A DNA stretch of 64,000 bases, taken from Deltaproteobacteria bacterium. GTDB taxonomy: Bacteria; Myxococcota_A; Polyangia; JAAYKL01. Location: assembly GCA_028713995.1 (NCBI GenBank), contig JAQTNF010000002.1:417-64416 (forward strand), given 5' to 3'. Each line of letters starts with the position of its first letter. Within the stretch, counting starts at the first letter, position 1. This document shows positions 1 to 8,028 of the stretch, one piece after another. The notes beneath the pieces are model-generated. The model made no database searches. It was not told the DNA's origin and saw only the letters and a program-made list of their open reading frames with translations. Made by a program: the position numbers and the translations under genes.

Positions 1-2
1 CC

Positions 3-215
3 GGGGAGAACGGCAACGGCAGCGGCGCGCCCGCGGCGCCGACCGTGGGCGACCTGGACGGCGACGGCGCGCTCGAGATCTTCGCGCAGACGTTCGACCA
101 CGGCGTGGACGTCTTCACCGTGCCCGGCTCGGCCGCGAACTGCTTGGTGTGGCCCACCGCGCGGGGCGGCCCCCTTCGTACCGGAGGGGCCTCGGGAGCG
201 CCTGGCGCGCCATGA
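3..215 (+). CDS. FG-GAP/VCBS repeat protein, C-terminal end (partial)
   Basis: The gene enters from the left edge and ends at TGA 213-215, leaving about 70 residues. The visible part contains GDLDGDGALEIFAQ, the aspartate-rich calcium-binding loop of FG-GAP/VCBS repeats, followed by a beta-strand-like stretch and a Gly/Pro/Ala-rich tail. These repeats build extracellular beta-propellers in secreted or surface proteins. The start and any upstream catalytic domain lie outside the window, so the role is unknown. There is no gap-free link to the next gene, whose own leader begins within about 80 bases. Confidence 0.6.
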   Translation, partial: GENGNGSGAPAAPTVGDLDGDGALEIFAQTFDHGVDVFTVPGSAANCLVWPTARGGPLRTGGASGAPGAP

Positions 216-291
216 CCGCGACGGCCCTCGCGGACCGGACGGATTTCGGGTACAGTGCGTTTCGCAAAAGCGGGGACGCGGAGGCAAGGCC

Positions 292-1677
292 ATGGGAGAC
301 GAGGCGTACAAGGGTTACAGGGGCGCGGCGCTGTCCGTGCTCAAGGCGAACAACGCGCCGGTGTGGAGCGACGTGGAGGCCATGACCAGGCGCGGCCTCT
401 TCAAGGGCATCATCCTGCCGCGCTCCGAGACCGAGGACGACCAGCACATCGTGATCAAGCTGTCGACGGGCTACAACGTGGGCCTGCGCGCCGCGGACGT
501 GCAGACGATCACCGCCCGCTCGGTCAAGGAGGCCCACTACAAGATCCCGGAGAAGGAGTTCCCCTACGATCCCAAGAAGAAGAACGTGACCCTGCTCGGC
601 ACGGGCGGCACCATCGCGAGCCGCCTCGACTACCGGACCGGCGCGGTGATCCCGGCCTTCTCGCCGGGCGAGCTCTTCGGCGCGGTGCCCGAGCTGGCCG
701 ACATCTGCAACATGAGGACCAAGAAGCTCTACGGCGTGTTCTCCGAGAACATCGGCCCCGAGCACTGGATGGGCACGGCGACGGAGATCAAGAAGGCGAT
801 CGAGGAGGGCGCGGACGGCATCATCATCGGCCACGGGACCGACACCATGCACTACACGTCCGCGATCCTGAGCTTCATGTGCCAGGACCTGCCCGTTCCG
901 GTGGTCATCGTGGGCTCGCAACGCTCGTCGGACCGGCCCTCGTCGGACGCCGCTCTCAACCTGCGCAACGCGGCCACGGCCGTGACCGTAGGGCCCGCGG
1001 CCGAGGTCATGGTGTGCATGTTCGGCCCCACCTCGGACGAGTACGACCTGCTCCACCGGGGCACGCGTGTGCGCAAGATGCACTCGTCGTACCGCTCCAC
1101 GTTCCGCACCATCGGCGACCGGCCCATGGCCCGCGTGTGGCCGGGCCGCGTGGAGATGCTCACCGAGGACTACAAGCGACGGCGCGAGGGCCGCGACATG
1201 ACGCTCAAGGCGGTCTTCGACGAGGCCGTGGCCATCCTCTACTACTACCCCAACATGAAGCCCGACGTGCTCGAGGCCATGATCGACCACGGCTACAAGG
1301 GCATCGTCATCGCCGGCACGGGCCTCGGCCACGTCAACAAGCCGCTGTACCCCGCGCTGCGCAAGGCCCACGAGAAGGGCATCCACCTGTTCATGACCGT
1401 GCAGACCCTGTGGGGCTACGTGCAGATGTTCGTCTACGACACGGGCCGCGACATGATGAGCTTCGGCGTGGTGCCGGCGGCCAACATGCTGCCCGAGGTG
1501 GCCTACGTGAAGCTCGGCTGGGTGCTCGGCCAGACCCAGGATCCGGCCGAGGTGAAGAGGCTCATGCTCTCGCCCGTGAACCACGAGATCACCGAGCGCG
1601 AGCCCATCGACGGCTACCTGGTCATGCAGGGCGGGCTGCCCGAGATGGACGCCTTCATGAAGCAGGTGCACAGGTAG
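292..1677 (+). CDS. gatD: GatD-type asparaginase (Glu-tRNA(Gln) amidotransferase subunit D-like)
   Basis: This 461-residue protein has the two-part GatD layout. The first 95 residues resemble the SH3-like GatD N-domain (GIILPRSE at 39-46, KLSTGYN at 56-62). The rest is an L-asparaginase I fold with the nucleophile loop TGGTIA (104-109), the HGTDT motif (181-185) and GSQRSSDRPSSDA (208-220). In archaea GatD supplies ammonia from glutamine to GatE for making Gln-tRNA(Gln). No GatE homologue is present in the window, so this copy may act alone as an amidohydrolase. The ATG is preceded by GGAGGC at good spacing. The family call is firm; the substrate is not. Confidence 0.85.
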   Translation: MGDEAYKGYRGAALSVLKANNAPVWSDVEAMTRRGLFKGIILPRSETEDDQHIVIKLSTGYNVGLRAADVQTITARSVKEAHYKIPEKEFPYDPKKKNVTLLGTGGTIASRLDYRTGAVIPAFSPGELFGAVPELADICNMRTKKLYGVFSENIGPEHWMGTATEIKKAIEEGADGIIIGHGTDTMHYTSAILSFMCQDLPVPVVIVGSQRSSDRPSSDAALNLRNAATAVTVGPAAEVMVCMFGPTSDEYDLLHRGTRVRKMHSSYRSTFRTIGDRPMARVWPGRVEMLTEDYKRRREGRDMTLKAVFDEAVAILYYYPNMKPDVLEAMIDHGYKGIVIAGTGLGHVNKPLYPALRKAHEKGIHLFMTVQTLWGYVQMFVYDTGRDMMSFGVVPAANMLPEVAYVKLGWVLGQTQDPAEVKRLMLSPVNHEITEREPIDGYLVMQGGLPEMDAFMKQVHR

Positions 1678-1686
1678 CAAGGACTC

Positions 1687-2436
1687 TCAGACGCAATACA
1701 TGACCTGGCCCGAGAGGCCGCACGTCTGGGAGGATTCCGCGCAGTCTTTCGTCTCGAACGCGCCGCTCTGGCACCAGTAGATGACGTCGCCGTAGCAGCA
1801 GCCGACGTACTGCGCGTCCGTGTCCGCGCCGATTTCCGAGCACGACACGGGCGGCGAGTAGTCGCAGATCACGCCCGAGGTGTCGGTCACGGTGTCGCTC
1901 GACGTGTCCGTGCCCGGCGGGAACTCGCAGCAGACGTAGTAGGCGCCGCAGTCCGCATCCATGTCCGGGTGGTGGATCCCGCCCGCTCCCTGACACAGCC
2001 CCTTGATGTAACAGTCGTAGATGCAGGACGTCGTCGTGTCGCTGAACGAGTCCGAATCGGAGTCGGAGTCAGAATCCGAGTCCGCGTCGGAATCGGCATC
2101 GGAATCGGCGTCAGAGTCCGCATCCGCATCCCCATCCGCGTCCATGTCCGCGTCGGAATCGGCATCCGTGTCGGAGTCGGAATCGGCATCCGTGTCGGAG
2201 TCGGAATCCGCGTCCGTCCCGGTGTCGCATTCACACGGGCCGAAGCCGCTGCCGTCGGCCTTGCACGGCTGCATTCCCACCCCGTCTCCCGAGCACGCGC
2301 ACTGTATGGAGAAGCCCGGCTTGCACGCATCATTGCCGTCCGTTCCGCCGTCGGCCTGATCCGGGGCCTTGCCTCCGCAACCGAGCAAAAGGCAGAACGG
2401 GACAAAGAGGGCCTTTGAATGAATTCGACGCAACAT
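1687..2436 (-). CDS. Asp/Ser-repeat secreted lipoprotein with Cys-rich C-terminus
   Basis: The product is 249 residues. I chose the ATG at 2436 because AGGAGGAAGAG lies directly upstream; an earlier in-frame ATG at 2463 has no such site. The N-terminus is a lipoprotein signal (hydrophobic run then LLGC, Cys20). A short Cys-containing segment follows, then about 65 residues of Asp alternating with Ser, Ala and Thr, then a Cys-rich C-terminal module. The Asp-rich stretch is probably an extended, highly acidic, calcium-binding linker holding the C-terminal module away from the outer membrane. It is convergent with the GatD-like gene. Function is unknown; three other lipoproteins in the window have related tracts. 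Confidence 0.75.
   Translation of the reverse strand: MLRRIHSKALFVPFCLLLGCGGKAPDQADGGTDGNDACKPGFSIQCACSGDGVGMQPCKADGSGFGPCECDTGTDADSDSDTDADSDSDTDADSDADMDADGDADADSDADSDADSDADSDSDSDSDSDSFSDTTTSCIYDCYIKGLCQGAGGIHHPDMDADCGAYYVCCEFPPGTDTSSDTVTDTSGVICDYSPPVSCSEIGADTDAQYVGCCYGDVIYWCQSGAFETKDCAESSQTCGLSGQVMYCV
2041..2228 (-). repeat. Asp-Ser/Asp-Ala coding microsatellite
   Basis: This is a degenerate hexanucleotide tract (GAYTCN/GAYGCN on the coding strand) encoding alternating Asp with Ser, Ala or Thr. It lies inside the lipoprotein gene and stays in frame throughout, so length changes in units of six would preserve the reading frame. Confidence 0.8.
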
Positions 2437-2551
2437 CTCTTCCTCCTGACAACCCACAAACAAGCTTGTGGTTTTGGTTATGTGTTTGACGCGGCCCTGC
2501 GCGCGGCATTCACGCGGCGCGAACGGCCGTCGGAATCAACGGAGCAGGGCG

Positions 2552-2959
2552 TCATTGGGCGGGCGGGACCGCAGGCGGGGCTGCGACCGGTGCTGACGAG
2601 GCGGGCTGCTGCTGCCGGGCGGCCTCGACCGCGGCCTTCTGGGCGTCCTTCTGGAGCTGCTCCAGGGTCTGCTTGACCTTGGCGTCGTCCAGGATCTGGC
2701 CCACCTGGTTGTATTGCTCTCCAACGTACTGCGCTCCCCTGATCCACGAGATCTGGATGAACAGGCCGTACGCGATGGCCACGACGCCGATCGGCAGGCT
2801 GGCGATGGCCATCCACTTGTCGTCCTTGAGCCCCTTGCGCAAGGTGAGGACGCCGAGGACCGCGCCCGCGAGGGCCAGCAGGATGCCCGCCCAGCCCGCG
2901 AACGGGATCCAGCAGAGCACGATGCCGAGGATGCCGAGAACCAAAGCGGCCATGCCCAT
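2552..2959 (-). CDS. Small membrane protein, DUF4190-like, with Ala/Pro-rich tail
   Basis: The 135-residue product starts at the ATG at 2959, which has GGGAGA five bases upstream; an earlier ATG at 2980 lacks a site. It opens with MGMAALVLGILGIVLCW, typical of small DUF4190-type proteins, and has about three hydrophobic segments in the first 80 residues. A charged coiled-coil-like stretch (KQTLEQLQKDAQKAAVEAA) and a Gln/Ala/Pro tail follow. It is most likely an inner-membrane protein with a soluble tail. The next gene upstream has the same plan, so the two are probably tandem duplicates. No function is assigned. Confidence 0.65.
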   Translation of the reverse strand: MGMAALVLGILGIVLCWIPFAGWAGILLALAGAVLGVLTLRKGLKDDKWMAIASLPIGVVAIAYGLFIQISWIRGAQYVGEQYNQVGQILDDAKVKQTLEQLQKDAQKAAVEAARQQQPASSAPVAAPPAVPPAQ

Positions 2960-3062
2960 GGTCTCTCCCTTTCGAAACAACGCGCCGCGCGCTTAAGGAG
3001 ACGATGCCTTCAGGATGCCCGATGGGCCGATCCACCGTCAAGGCGATTGAATTCCGGGGAGG

Positions 3063-3620
3063 CTACTGGGCCGGTGGAGCGGGCGGGGGCGGGGGCGCGG
3101 CCGGCGGCGCGGCCGGGGGAGGGGCGGGCGGAGCACCCGGGGCCGGAGCCGGATTCGGCGGCAAAGCCGCGGGCGGAGCCGTGGGAATCTGCCGCAGGGC
3201 CTGCTGGATCTGCTGGATCTGCTTCTGGGTCGCAGGATCGTTCATCGATTTCGTCAGGACGTCGAGCTGCCCCTTGTTCTGCTCGATGTACTCGTTGCCG
3301 GCGGACGCGCCGAACTGGAGGACGAGCGCCAGGATCACGCCGATGATCGTGGCGACGCCGCCGATGACGAGCCCTGCGATTCCCAGGCCCTTGCCCGTCG
3401 GCTGCCGCATGGCGAGGATTCCGAAGACGACCGACACGAGCGGCAGGACCACGCCCATGCCCCACGCGAAGACCACGACCGGCCAGACCGGAACCGAGAC
3501 GTCGCCGCTGATGGCGCTCGCGGCGCCTCCGACGATCATGAACGAACCGGCGAGAACGAACCCGAGCCAATCGAACACGACCAGGCCGAGGATGCCGAGA
3601 ACCAACGCGATGACGCCCAT
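3063..3620 (-). CDS. Small membrane protein, DUF4190-like, with Pro-rich tail
   Basis: The product is 185 residues from the ATG at 3620, preceded by GGAGG at five bases. It opens with MGVIALVLGILGLVVFDW, close to the opening of the gene 100 bases downstream, and carries about four hydrophobic segments. A Gln-rich helix (QKQIQQIQQALRQ) and a tail made almost entirely of Pro and Ala follow. The paralogous neighbour supports a tandem duplication with divergence of the tails. The Pro/Ala tail could span periplasm or cell wall, or serve as a flexible tether. Function is unknown. Confidence 0.65.
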   Translation of the reverse strand: MGVIALVLGILGLVVFDWLGFVLAGSFMIVGGAASAISGDVSVPVWPVVVFAWGMGVVLPLVSVVFGILAMRQPTGKGLGIAGLVIGGVATIIGVILALVLQFGASAGNEYIEQNKGQLDVLTKSMNDPATQKQIQQIQQALRQIPTAPPAALPPNPAPAPGAPPAPPPAAPPAAPPPPPAPPAQ

Positions 3621-3792
3621 GAATCCTCCGTGTGGCGGCCTTTGAAACCGCCGGCTGAGAGCGACGTTTTCTACAGCGGCATTGTGGCGAAACACTACCA
3701 TCGCACGGAGAAAATTCAATCCGCAACCCACGCAAGGCGGCCGTGGCCGACGGACCTTTCCACGCGCGCGGTTTTCGAGTTAAAGACGTGCC

Positions 3793-5088
3793 ATGTCATT
3801 CTTCAAGAACCTCTTCGGCGGAACGTTCGAGGACAACAGGAAGGAGGCCGACTCCTTCTTCGTCGAGGGCAGGCTCGGGGAGGCCAAGCTGGCCTACGAG
3901 CGCGCCCTCGCCAAGGCCAGGGACGCGTCACAAGCCGACGCGGACGCGGTGCGCGCCCGGATCGGGGAGTGCCGCTCGAGGCTTGCCAAGGCCAAGATCG
4001 CGGAGGCGGAAAGGCTCGCGGCCGATGGCGACCTGGACCTGGCCCTCGCGAGCCTCGCCGAGGTGCGCGAGATCCTGGACACGCCCGAGACGCGGGCCGA
4101 GGTCGAGGAGCGGCGCAAGAAGATCGAGGCCATGAAGGCGCGCAACCTCCTGGGCGAGATCGACGAGCTCTCCGAGGACGAGTTGATCGCGGTCCTCGCC
4201 GGCGCCTGGACCGAGGGTCAGGCCGACGAATACGCGGCCATGCCGGAGCCGTTCAGGGAGGCCCTGCTTACGGCCCACGACGGCGACCATGCCCGCGCGG
4301 CCGCGCTCATCCGCGGCGTCCTCGACGCGCCGGAGCTGGAGGTGGAGCCGCGCTATGCCTGGTTCGAGCTGGGCCAGGAGCTGGTCGCGGCCGGCGAGCA
4401 CGAAAAGGCCGTGGAGGCGCTGGATCAATTCCTGGGCTCGTTCGAGGAGGAGGAGGAGGAAGACGAGTCGGAGCTGGAGGTGGAGCTGGAGATCAAGGCG
4501 TGCGCCTTGAAGGCCCGGGCCCTCGCCGCGCTCGAGCGCTTCGACGACGCCAAGGAGGAGATCCTGAAGACCACGCGGCTCGCACCCACCGACTACTCGG
4601 TCTACCTGAACTACGGCGTGTTCCTGCGCGGCCGCAAGGAGCACGAGCGCTCGGTCGTGGCCCTCGAGCGGGCCATCGAGCTCATGGGGCAGCTGCGGCC
4701 CGACTTCAGGGTCGTGAGGGAATTGGGCTTCACCTACGCGGCCATGGGGCTCAAGCAGGAGGCCATACGCACGCTCGCCTCGGTGCTCGAGCACCAGGCG
4801 TCCCAGGGGGAGCACGACCAGTTCGATCCCGAGGCCGGGGTGGTCCTCGCGCGCCTGCACGAGGAGGCCGGTGCGTTCAACGACGCGGCCGACATCCACC
4901 GCCACCTGGCGACCGGCTACGATACGGCCCGCCACTTCCTCTACAATCTGGAGTCGGCGCGTCTCCTCGGGCTCGCCAAGGCCGAGCCGGCGCTCGTGGA
5001 CCGTTACCTGGCGCGGGCCGCGGAGATCGCCGAAAACGACGAGCAGCGCGCCATGGTCGAAGCCCTGCGGGCCGGAAAACAGGGCTAG
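3793..5088 (+). CDS. TPR-repeat cytoplasmic protein
   Basis: This 431-residue protein has no signal peptide or membrane segment. It starts MSFFKNLFGGTFEDN and then shows helical repeats of TPR type, for example EGRLGEAKLAYERAL near residue 29, and later RKEHERSVVALERAIEL and GAFNDAADIHRHLATGY. An acidic Glu/Asp run (about residues 217-230) interrupts the repeats. TPR arrays are protein-interaction scaffolds. It is followed after three bases by the GH113-like gene, so the two are probably co-transcribed, but no partner can be named. There is no clear ribosome-binding site before the ATG. Confidence 0.75.
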   Translation: MSFFKNLFGGTFEDNRKEADSFFVEGRLGEAKLAYERALAKARDASQADADAVRARIGECRSRLAKAKIAEAERLAADGDLDLALASLAEVREILDTPETRAEVEERRKKIEAMKARNLLGEIDELSEDELIAVLAGAWTEGQADEYAAMPEPFREALLTAHDGDHARAAALIRGVLDAPELEVEPRYAWFELGQELVAAGEHEKAVEALDQFLGSFEEEEEEDESELEVELEIKACALKARALAALERFDDAKEEILKTTRLAPTDYSVYLNYGVFLRGRKEHERSVVALERAIELMGQLRPDFRVVRELGFTYAAMGLKQEAIRTLASVLEHQASQGEHDQFDPEAGVVLARLHEEAGAFNDAADIHRHLATGYDTARHFLYNLESARLLGLAKAEPALVDRYLARAAEIAENDEQRAMVEALRAGKQG

Positions 5089-5091
5089 GCC

Positions 5092-6162
5092 GTGGTGCCC
5101 GCCGTCGCTTTACTGGCCGCGACGCTGGCCGTCCTGCCGCTCGATCCCGGCCCGGACGATCGCATCCGGGGCGTCACGCTCGCGCCCATCGAGGACCAGC
5201 GGCTCGGGCCGGTTGGATACGGCACCGAAAGGAGCGCCATCGCCCTCGCCGAGGCCGCGGACCTGGGAGCCACGTGGGTGTCGCTCACGCCCTTCGGGCG
5301 CCTCGACGATCTCGAGGATACGGACGTGCTGCACGACTTCGAGATCCCCGCGGCCACGAACGAGAAGATGCTGCGCGAGGCCGCGGCCCAGGCGCGCGCC
5401 CTGGGTCTCAAGGTCGCCATCATCCCGCACGTGTACGTCATGTCCGGGCAGTGGCGCGGCGAGATAGACCCGGGCGACGAGCAGCGCTGGGCCGACTGGT
5501 TCCGGTCGTACGAGCGCTTCGTCCTCAGGTTCGCGCGCCTGGCGCAGGAGCTGCACGCCGACCTGTTCTCGATCGGCGTGGAGTTCAAGAGCTCGACGAA
5601 CGCGCGGCCCGCGGCGTGGCGGCGGGTCATAGCCAAGGTGCGATCCGCCTACTCGGGCCCTGTCACCTACTCGGCCAACTGGGACGAGGTGGCCGACGTG
5701 GAGTTCTGGGACGCGCTCGACGCCATCGGGCTGAACGCGTTCTGGCCGCTCGCGGGGAAGCCCGGCGACCGCTTCGAGGTCATGCGCGAGCGCGCGCGGA
5801 GGCGGGCGGACGAGCTGGCCGGGCTGGCCCTCTTCTGGAACCGCCCCGTGATCTTCATGGAGCTCGGGACCAAGAGCGCCTCGGACGCGTCGCTCGCCCC
5901 GTGGGAGTGGCCCGAGCACTGCGACGACCTCTCCTACGACGAGGACTACCAGGCCGAGGCCTTCGAGGCCGTGCTCGAGGCGTTCGCCCCGCGGCCCTGG
6001 TTCGGCGGGCTGTTCGTGTGGAAGTATTTTTCGGATCCCTACGACGAGACGCAGGAACCGCGAACCGGGTTCTCGCCGCGCGGCAAACGGGCCGAGGACG
6101 TGCTCTCCGACTGGTTCAGGCGCGGCTGGGGCGAGACCGGGCTCGACCTCTTTCCCGAGTGA
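5092..6162 (+). CDS. Glycoside hydrolase family 113-like TIM-barrel protein
   Basis: The 356-residue product matches the GH113-type (beta-mannanase-like) TIM barrel in my reading. It has a repeated ATWVSLTPFGR-type strand, KVAIIPHVYVMSGQW, the acid/base candidate Glu in SIGVEFKSS, and the nucleophile candidate in IFMELGTKS. The C-terminus (GLFVWKYFSDPYDE) resembles the final barrel strand with its conserved Trp. A short hydrophobic N-terminus (VPAVALLAATLAVLP) may be a signal peptide, which would put it in the periplasm. The start is GTG at 5092, or 5095. It overlaps the next transporter by four bases. The sugar substrate is not determined. Confidence 0.7.
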   Translation: MVPAVALLAATLAVLPLDPGPDDRIRGVTLAPIEDQRLGPVGYGTERSAIALAEAADLGATWVSLTPFGRLDDLEDTDVLHDFEIPAATNEKMLREAAAQARALGLKVAIIPHVYVMSGQWRGEIDPGDEQRWADWFRSYERFVLRFARLAQELHADLFSIGVEFKSSTNARPAAWRRVIAKVRSAYSGPVTYSANWDEVADVEFWDALDAIGLNAFWPLAGKPGDRFEVMRERARRRADELAGLALFWNRPVIFMELGTKSASDASLAPWEWPEHCDDLSYDEDYQAEAFEAVLEAFAPRPWFGGLFVWKYFSDPYDETQEPRTGFSPRGKRAEDVLSDWFRRGWGETGLDLFPE

Positions 6163-7151
6163 GCGGCTCCGTGGACAGGGCACGGCGAACGGATCTCGCG
6201 ACGCGCTACTGGCTCGCGGCGGCCATCCCGGCGGTGCTCGTCCTGTCCGCGCTCCTGCCCGAGGCGGCCCTCTCGCTGCCGGGCCTGCACCTCACCGACG
6301 CGGGTGTGGTGCTGGTCGTGTTCTTGGGTTCGCTCAAGCTCGGCGCGGATCGTTTCCGGCGCGCCTGGCGCAGGATCGACCTCGTCGTGCTGTCGCTCGT
6401 GGCCGCCTTCGCGCTCGCGCCGCTCGCGTCGCTGGCCCTCGCGCGCGTTCTCGGCCTCGGCTCGCCCGAGGACTCGCTCGCGGTGCTCGTGTGCGCGGCC
6501 AACGGCTCCACGCTCGCCACGGCCGTGGTGCTCACCGAGGTCGCGGGCGGCGACACGGCGCTGGCCATGGTCATGACCGTGGTGAACACCCTGCTCTCGG
6601 TGGTGCTCACGCCCCTCGTATTCCTGGTGCTGGGCGGCGCGGTCGTGGACATCGACGCGCCCTCGATGATCGCGGACATGGCGTGCAAGATCGTGCTGCC
6701 CCTGCTCGCGGCGCAAGTGGCGCGGCGCTGGCTCGCAAAATGGGCCGCTCTCCACGCGCGCAAGCTCTCGGTCGCCTCGCAGATCGTGATCCTCTCCTAC
6801 ATCTGGACCGGCGGCGCGGCCGGGCTCGCGGCCATGGCCGGACGCGGCGGGGTGCTCCTCGCACGGGTGGTCGCGCTCGTGCTCGTGCTGCACGCCGGGC
6901 TCCTCGTGGTCAACGCGATCGTGGCGCGCCTCGCCGCGCGCGATCCGGGCCAGCGCGTGGCCTTTGTCCTGTGCTCGTCGCAGAAGACCCTGCCCGTGGC
7001 CATGATGCTCTGGAAGGGCTACTTCCCGGCGCTGCCGCTGGGCCCGCTCGTGGCCGTGGCGTACCACGTGACGCAGCTCGTGGTAGACTCCATCCTCGCG
7101 CCGGGCGCGCTCAGACTGCCGCTCGTGCGATCCAAGGAGGAACGACGATGA
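6159..7151 (+). CDS. Bile acid:sodium symporter (BASS) family transporter
   Basis: The product is 330 residues from a GTG at 6159 that overlaps the preceding stop (GTGA); GTG 6171 is an alternative. It has nine to ten hydrophobic segments. The central segment (AANGSTLATAVVLTEVAGGDTALAMV, here split across two helices) matches the BASS/SLC10 signature in which a polar crossover helix forms the sodium site. Members carry organic anions such as bile acids, pyruvate or pantoate with sodium. The link to a sugar hydrolase and an isochorismatase-fold hydrolase gives no clear substrate. The open frame runs far upstream of 6159, but that part is antisense-like composition over two real genes. Confidence 0.75.
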   Translation: MSGSVDRARRTDLATRYWLAAAIPAVLVLSALLPEAALSLPGLHLTDAGVVLVVFLGSLKLGADRFRRAWRRIDLVVLSLVAAFALAPLASLALARVLGLGSPEDSLAVLVCAANGSTLATAVVLTEVAGGDTALAMVMTVVNTLLSVVLTPLVFLVLGGAVVDIDAPSMIADMACKIVLPLLAAQVARRWLAKWAALHARKLSVASQIVILSYIWTGGAAGLAAMAGRGGVLLARVVALVLVLHAGLLVVNAIVARLAARDPGQRVAFVLCSSQKTLPVAMMLWKGYFPALPLGPLVAVAYHVTQLVVDSILAPGALRLPLVRSKEERR

Positions 7152-7705
7152 CCAACCTGTACGACCCCAAGACCGCGGCCCTGCTCGTGGTCGACATCCA
7201 GGACAAGCTGTGGCCCTCCATCTCCGGCAGAGAGGAAGTGCTCAAGGGCTCCTTGCAGGCCATCGAGGTCGCGGGCCACATGGGCCTGCCGATCCTCGTC
7301 ACCGAGCAGTACGTGAAGGGGCTCGGGCCCACCATCCCCGAGGTCAGGGCCGCGCTCGACGCGTTCGGAGCCTACAGGCCCATCGAGAAGGTGGCGTTCT
7401 CGTGCTTCGGCGAGCCGGCCTTCGCCGCGGCGGTCGAGAAGCTCGAGACGAAGACGCTCATCCTCGTGGGCATCGAGGGCCACGTGTGCGTGATGCAGAC
7501 CGCGCTCGACGCGCTCGACCGCGGCATCATGCCCTTCTACGTCGCCGAGGCGGTCGGCTCGCGAAACCCCGAGCACAAGGCCGAGGCGGTCTTCCGCGTG
7601 CGCCGCTCAGGGGGCGTGATCGGGTCGGTGGAGATGTTCGCGTTCGAGGGCCTGCGCGGCTCCAAGCACCCCGCCTTCCGCGACGTGCAGAAGGTGATCC
7701 TGTAG
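7148..7705 (+). CDS. Isochorismatase-family cysteine hydrolase
   Basis: This 185-residue protein starts at an ATG overlapping the preceding stop (ATGA), with AAGGAGG upstream. It has the family's catalytic triad: Asp in LLVVDIQDKLW, Lys in PIEKVAFSCFG, and Cys in LVGIEGHVCVMQTALDAL. That arrangement is the hydrolase subgroup close to YcaC and nicotinamidase-like amidases, which cleave amides or vinyl ethers through a thioester intermediate. It is cytoplasmic and translationally coupled to the BASS transporter, so it may act on the transported compound. The substrate cannot be read from sequence. Confidence 0.85.
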   Translation: MTNLYDPKTAALLVVDIQDKLWPSISGREEVLKGSLQAIEVAGHMGLPILVTEQYVKGLGPTIPEVRAALDAFGAYRPIEKVAFSCFGEPAFAAAVEKLETKTLILVGIEGHVCVMQTALDALDRGIMPFYVAEAVGSRNPEHKAEAVFRVRRSGGVIGSVEMFAFEGLRGSKHPAFRDVQKVIL

Positions 7706-7723
7706 GTTTCGGGCTCTTCCGGA

Positions 7724-7987
7724 TCACGCGGCGTGGTCGCGCAGGTAGGCGAGGCTGCCGGGCACGTCGCGGACCAGGCGCAGGAGCACGTCCATGGCGC
7801 CGGTCTGCACGTTGCGCCCGGCTTCCCAGCGCGAGATGGTGTTGGCCCCGAGGCGCAGCAGGCGCGCGAGCCCGGCCTGGGTGAGCCCGAAGCGCTCGCG
7901 GATCCCGCGGATCTCCGGCGCAGAGAGGAGCCCGTGGCGCTCGCGAAAGAGCCTGATGGCCTCGGCGTCGAGGCGAAGGCGCGAGCG
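7724..7987 (-). pseudogene. MqsA/YgiT-type antitoxin fragment (HTH domain only)
   Basis: Reading the minus strand from 7987 to the stop at 7724-7726 gives 87 residues that include LSAPEIRGIRERFGLTQAGL and NTISRWEAGRNVQTGAMDVL. This is the XRE helix-turn-helix of MqsA/YgiT-type antitoxins, with the WExGRNxQ signature. An intact protein would carry an N-terminal CxxC zinc domain of about 60 residues. Here an in-frame stop lies immediately upstream (7988-7990), there is no ATG, GTG or TTG in frame before the HTH, and argF ends 40 bases further on. I read it as a truncated remnant. A partner toxin is not present. Apart from this, 7706-8028 holds nothing I recognise. Confidence 0.7.
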
Positions 7988-8028
7988 TCACCGCCGTCAA
8001 GTCGCCAGGGATGCCGGGGAGGGGTGCC

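Noticed and set aside
115..1680. Long minus-strand open frame of about 520 codons across the GatD-like gene
   Set aside because: It is His/Arg/Gly-rich shadow sequence, antisense to a gene with clear catalytic motifs. Similar antisense frames cover most genes here because of the very high GC content.
2041..2228. CRISPR-like repetitive tract
   Set aside because: The units are 6 bases, degenerate, in frame and encode Asp-Ser repeats; there are no spacers.
2454..2471. Inverted repeat CCACAA...TTGTGG in the leader of the SD lipoprotein
   Set aside because: The six-base arms are short, the motif has no family match and could arise by chance.
3630..6158. Upstream extension of the BASS transporter frame
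   Set aside because: The segment is Arg/Gly/Ala-rich and overlaps the TPR and hydrolase genes in another frame; the transporter starts at GTG 6159.
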